Under the pieces are notes generated by a model, which was not told where the DNA came from, ran no database searches, and saw nothing but the letters and a program-made list of their open reading frames with translations. Source: Pseudomonas syringae KCTC 12500 (GTDB lineage: Bacteria; Pseudomonadota; Gammaproteobacteria; Pseudomonadales; Pseudomonadaceae). Taken from it: a DNA stretch of 64,000 nucleotides. Positions 61,316-64,000 of the stretch are shown here, in pieces. Within the stretch, counting starts at the first letter, position 1. Each line of letters begins with the position of its first letter. Position numbers and translations under genes: made by a program. Where the stretch lies: contig NZ_AYTM02000002.1 of NCBI RefSeq assembly GCF_000507185.2, forward strand, positions 2,069,501-2,133,500. The letters are read 5' to 3'.

Positions 61316-62545
61316 CTAGCGTGCTTCGATCCGCGCCAGCTCGGGCAGATCTCCCGACAACCCCAACGCTTCGCGGACGAACAGCGCTTTGGCTTCAGGC
61401 ATGCGGTTGACCATTTTCAGGCCGGTGTTGCGCAACCAGCGCAAGGGCAGCGGGTCTGCCTGGAACAGGCGTTCGAAGCCTTCCATCGCGGCCATCAGCG
61501 CGAGGTTGTGCGGCATGCGGCGGCGCTCGTAGCGGCCCAGCACACGCAGGTCAGACCAGCGCTCGCCACGCTTTGCGGCATGGGTCAGCACTTCAGCCAG
61601 CACTGCGGCGTCGAGGAAACCGAGGTTCACGCCCTGCCCGGCCAGCGGGTGAATGGTGTGTGCCGCATCGCCAATCAGTGCCAATCCTCTGGCAACGTAA
61701 CGCTTGGCGTGACGTTGACGCAGCGGCACGCACAGGCGGCTATCGGCAGACAGCACCTGGCCCAGTCGTCCTTCGAATGCCTGCTCCAGTTCGCGGCAGA
61801 ACAGGTCATCCTCCAGCACCATCAGGCGCTCGGCTTCGGCAGGTGTGACTGACCAGACGATGGAGCACCAGTGCTCGCCCTCGCGCTCCAGCGGCAGAAA
61901 GGCCAGCGGCCCGTCATCGGTGAAACGCTGCCAGGCGGTTTTTCTGTGGGGGTCGGCGGTGCGCACGCTGGTGACGATCGCGTGATGCAGGTAATCCCAT
62001 TCACGCGTCGGCGTTTCGGTCAGGCGGCGCACGGCGGAATTGGCACCATCGGCGGCCACTACCAGCGGTGCGCGCAGTTGACGACCATCGGCCAGGGTCA
62101 GCAGCCAGTTATCGCCGGAGTGACGCATCTGTTCCAGCCGTGCATTGGCCAGCAGGCCGATGTCGCTGGCATGCAGACGGTCAAGCAGCGCGTCCTGCAC
62201 CACACGATTCTCGATGATGTGCCCCAGCACGTCGGCATGCACACTGGAGGCCGAGAAGTGAATCTGCCCGGTGCCGCTGCCATCCCAGACCTGCATATGC
62301 GCATACGGGCTGATGCGCCGGGCTGCGATGCCGTCCCACACGCCCAGCCGCTGGAGGATTCGCTGGCTGGCCGCCGACAGGGCGCTGACCCGCGGCTCGA
62401 AGCTCGACTGTTGATCAAACGGCTCGACGCTCAGCGGTCCACCATCGACCACCAGCACATCAAGGCCGCTGCCCTGCAATGCCAAGGCAAGGGCACTGCC
62501 GACCATTCCGGCTCCGACAATCAGCACATCTGCGCGCGTTTCCAT
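61316..62545 (-). CDS. ubiI: Ubiquinone biosynthesis FAD-dependent hydroxylase, UbiI/VisC-like
   Basis: A 409-aa flavin monooxygenase of the UbiH/UbiF/VisC family that hydroxylates the quinone ring in ubiquinone synthesis. The ATG at 62545 gives METRADVLIVGAGMVGSALA; a TTG two codons upstream is less likely. The FAD-binding GAGMVGSALA (about 12-21), the middle ADGANSAVRR (about 164-173) and GDAAHTIHPLAGQGVNLGFLDAA (quoted in part: GDAAHTIHPLAGQGVNLG, about 292-309) are conserved. Third gene of a pepP-ubiH-ubiI set. Position favours UbiI (C5 hydroxylase), though UbiF/UbiM-like roles are not excluded. Confidence 0.86.
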   Translation of the reverse strand: METRADVLIVGAGMVGSALALALQGSGLDVLVVDGGPLSVEPFDQQSSFEPRVSALSAASQRILQRLGVWDGIAARRISPYAHMQVWDGSGTGQIHFSASSVHADVLGHIIENRVVQDALLDRLHASDIGLLANARLEQMRHSGDNWLLTLADGRQLRAPLVVAADGANSAVRRLTETPTREWDYLHHAIVTSVRTADPHRKTAWQRFTDDGPLAFLPLEREGEHWCSIVWSVTPAEAERLMVLEDDLFCRELEQAFEGRLGQVLSADSRLCVPLRQRHAKRYVARGLALIGDAAHTIHPLAGQGVNLGFLDAAVLAEVLTHAAKRGERWSDLRVLGRYERRRMPHNLALMAAMEGFERLFQADPLPLRWLRNTGLKMVNRMPEAKALFVREALGLSGDLPELARIEAR

Positions 62546-62596
62546 GGTCAAACCGTTCTCGCTTGCGGCCGAAGCCCTGTGTTTAAAGTGTGTGAT

Positions 62597-63784
62597 TCAC
62601 ACATCGGATCGAGTCCCCAAACCCATGGCCTGGCGGGCAAACCAGCGCTTGGCGGCAGGCAGCAGGTCCAGCCCGAGCAACCCGACGTTACGCCCGGTGG
62701 CAACCGCCGACCGGGAGCTGCCGAACAGGCGTGTCACCTTGTCGGAGAAGCCCACGGTCAATTGCTGATCCTGGCGCTGACGCTCACGGTAGAGCTGCAG
62801 AGTCGGCAGCTCACCGGGCGGCGCGTCGCTGTCCAGCAGCGTCTCGGCCAGTGCATCGGCGTCACGCAAGGACAGATTGAACCCCTGTCCGGCGACCGGA
62901 TGCAGGCTGTGCGCCGCGTTGCCCAGGATCACCAGATGCGAGCGCACCTGCTCTTCGGCTTCGATCAGTGCCAAGGGGTAGACATGCCGAGCACCGACCT
63001 GACGCAGCGTGCCCAGGCGATAGCCAAATACGCCCTGCAGCTCTTCCAGAAAACTGCGGTCGTCCAGCTCGGCCAGACGCTGGGTATCGTTGCCCGGACG
63101 TGTCCAGACCAGCGCACAGCGGTTATCCGGCAATGGCAGCAGCGCCATCGGCCCGTCCTCGGTAAAACGTTCGAACGCCTGACCACAGTGAGCTTCGCTC
63201 GGCGTGATATTGGCAATCAGCGCATGCTGGTCGTAGGGCCGTTGCCGCACCCCGATACCCAACTGCTCGCGCAGGCTGGAACGGCCACCGTCGGCCAGCA
63301 CCGCCAGGTCGCAGTCCAGCTCGCTGTCGTCACTCAGGCTCAGGCGATAACCGTCGGCCAATGGCTGCATGTGTTTGACCTCGGCCGGCACACGCCAACT
63401 GACCACATCACGGTCCAGCCCGGCCCACAGAGCCTGACCGAGCCAGGCGTTTTCGACCACATAGCCGAGCGCCGGAACGCCCTCTTCGATCGCAGACAGG
63501 CGCGTGGCGCCGAAGCGACCCCGGTCAGACACCTGGATTTGCAGGATCGGCTCGGCGCGTCGGGAAATCTGCTGCCACAGGCCAAGCCGTTCATAGATGC
63601 GTCGCGAGCCGAACGACAGTGCCGAAGAACGCGCATCGTAGCTGGGCTGCCAGGCTTCACCCGGCGCAAAGGGCTCGATGAGCACGATTTTCCAGCCGCG
63701 CGCCTTGGCACCGGCCTGCAGCGACAACGCAAGGCTTGCACCGACCAGTCCGCCGCCGACGATGGCGATATTGAAGCGGCTCAT
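62597..63784 (-). CDS. ubiH: 2-octaprenyl-6-methoxyphenol hydroxylase
   Basis: A 395-aa FAD-dependent monooxygenase of ubiquinone synthesis (C1 hydroxylase). It starts [22 protein letters not shown] with the Rossmann [27 protein letters not shown] follows (quoted in part: [18 protein letters not shown], about 53-70); [14 protein letters not shown] is at about 161-174 and [21 protein letters not shown] at about 286-306. Its start overlaps the pepP stop (ATGA), and ubiI starts 51 bp after its stop. Same order as in other pseudomonads. Confidence 0.92.
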   Translation of the reverse strand: MSRFNIAIVGGGLVGASLALSLQAGAKARGWKIVLIEPFAPGEAWQPSYDARSSALSFGSRRIYERLGLWQQISRRAEPILQIQVSDRGRFGATRLSAIEEGVPALGYVVENAWLGQALWAGLDRDVVSWRVPAEVKHMQPLADGYRLSLSDDSELDCDLAVLADGGRSSLREQLGIGVRQRPYDQHALIANITPSEAHCGQAFERFTEDGPMALLPLPDNRCALVWTRPGNDTQRLAELDDRSFLEELQGVFGYRLGTLRQVGARHVYPLALIEAEEQVRSHLVILGNAAHSLHPVAGQGFNLSLRDADALAETLLDSDAPPGELPTLQLYRERQRQDQQLTVGFSDKVTRLFGSSRSAVATGRNVGLLGLDLLPAAKRWFARQAMGLGTRSDV

Positions 63785-64000
63785 GCGACGTGTTCCTGTG
63801 CAGCCGCCATCAACGCCTCAATCTCGGCGACGGTCTTGGGCACGCCGCCGGACAGAATTTCACACCCCTGCCTGGTCACAACCACGTCATCCTCGATTCG
63901 CACACCAATACCTCGCCATTTTTTCGCGACTTCCAGGTTGTCGGGGGATATGTAAATCCCGGGTTCAACGGTCAGCGTCATGCCGACCTCCAGTACGCGC
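63781..64000 (-). CDS. pepP: Xaa-Pro aminopeptidase, C-terminal end only
   Basis: The last ~72 codons of aminopeptidase P; the start lies beyond the right edge. It reads [12 protein letters not shown] then [22 protein letters not shown] and [15 protein letters not shown]. The metal-ligand glutamates of the pita-bread fold lie in TVEPG and RIEDDV. The stop overlaps the ubiH start by ATGA. No internal break is seen in the visible part. Confidence 0.9.
   Translation of the reverse strand, partial: RVLEVGMTLTVEPGIYISPDNLEVAKKWRGIGVRIEDDVVVTRQGCEILSGGVPKTVAEIEALMAAAQEHVA

Overview
The window reads as a chromosomal segment of a fluorescent pseudomonad, most probably of the Pseudomonas syringae group. 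That is an inference from gene content and repeats, not from a marker gene. The support is the opgGH pair (the hrpM locus of P. syringae), the hutF/hutCD arrangement, the pepP-ubiH-ubiI order, TccC-type mini-Rhs genes, and many copies of a Pseudomonas-type REP palindrome (core GAGCGAGCTTGCTCGCGA). Genes are GC-rich apart from a few AT-rich accessory islands. I see no rRNA, tRNA, CRISPR array, prophage or intact insertion sequence.

Layout. 1-6.2 kb (minus): osmoregulated periplasmic glucan synthesis (opgG, opgH cut by the left edge), dtd, and a pip gene broken by a one-base insertion. 6.4-15.6 kb (plus): glycogen/maltodextrin phosphorylase, a DUF2339-DUF3999 membrane pair, fructose-1,6-bisphosphatase, a small lipoprotein and a lipocalin. 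15.7-19.9 kb: hutF facing hutC-hutD across a HutC-like operator, then nhaA. 19.9-21.9 kb: a DUF3455 secreted protein with an ECF sigma factor and its anti-sigma factor. 21.9-35.1 kb: sulfur acquisition (serine acetyltransferase, D-cysteine desulfhydrase, cystine ABC transporter, two SfnB-type flavin dehydrogenases, a DszA/NtaA-type monooxygenase and a MetQNI transporter), with a duplicated-domain hypothetical protein at 27 kb. 35.1-41.8 kb: a methyltransferase, a small hypothetical protein and a TriABC-type RND pump with two adaptor proteins. 42.1-44.6 kb: two tandem mini-Rhs/TccC-core proteins with unrelated C-terminal tips, plus a small DUF6124/DUF3077-like ORF. 45-49 kb: a sulfonate/taurine-type ABC transporter with a TauD-family dioxygenase. 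49.2-55.1 kb: an autotransporter acid phosphatase behind a probable Pho box, an MFS transporter and a lipoprotein lipase. 55.4-58 kb: an orphan MetQ, a sigma54 activator without a visible HTH, and an RBBP9-type hydrolase. 58.2-61.1 kb: an ACS-type MFS transporter and an AraC regulator. 61.3-64 kb: ubiquinone hydroxylases and the end of pepP.

Sulfur acquisition is the main functional theme. Cystine, methionine and sulfonate importers, an organosulfur monooxygenase, SfnB flavoproteins, a TauD-type dioxygenase, an extra MetQ and an SfnR-like activator lie in four blocks within about 36 kb. This fits sulfate-starvation scavenging on or around plants.

The best candidates for something under-described are the tandem mini-Rhs genes, the sigma54 activator with an altered GAFTGA loop and no DNA-binding domain, repeat elements that supply the last codons and stop of two genes, and the two-domain secreted-type hypothetical protein at 27 kb.
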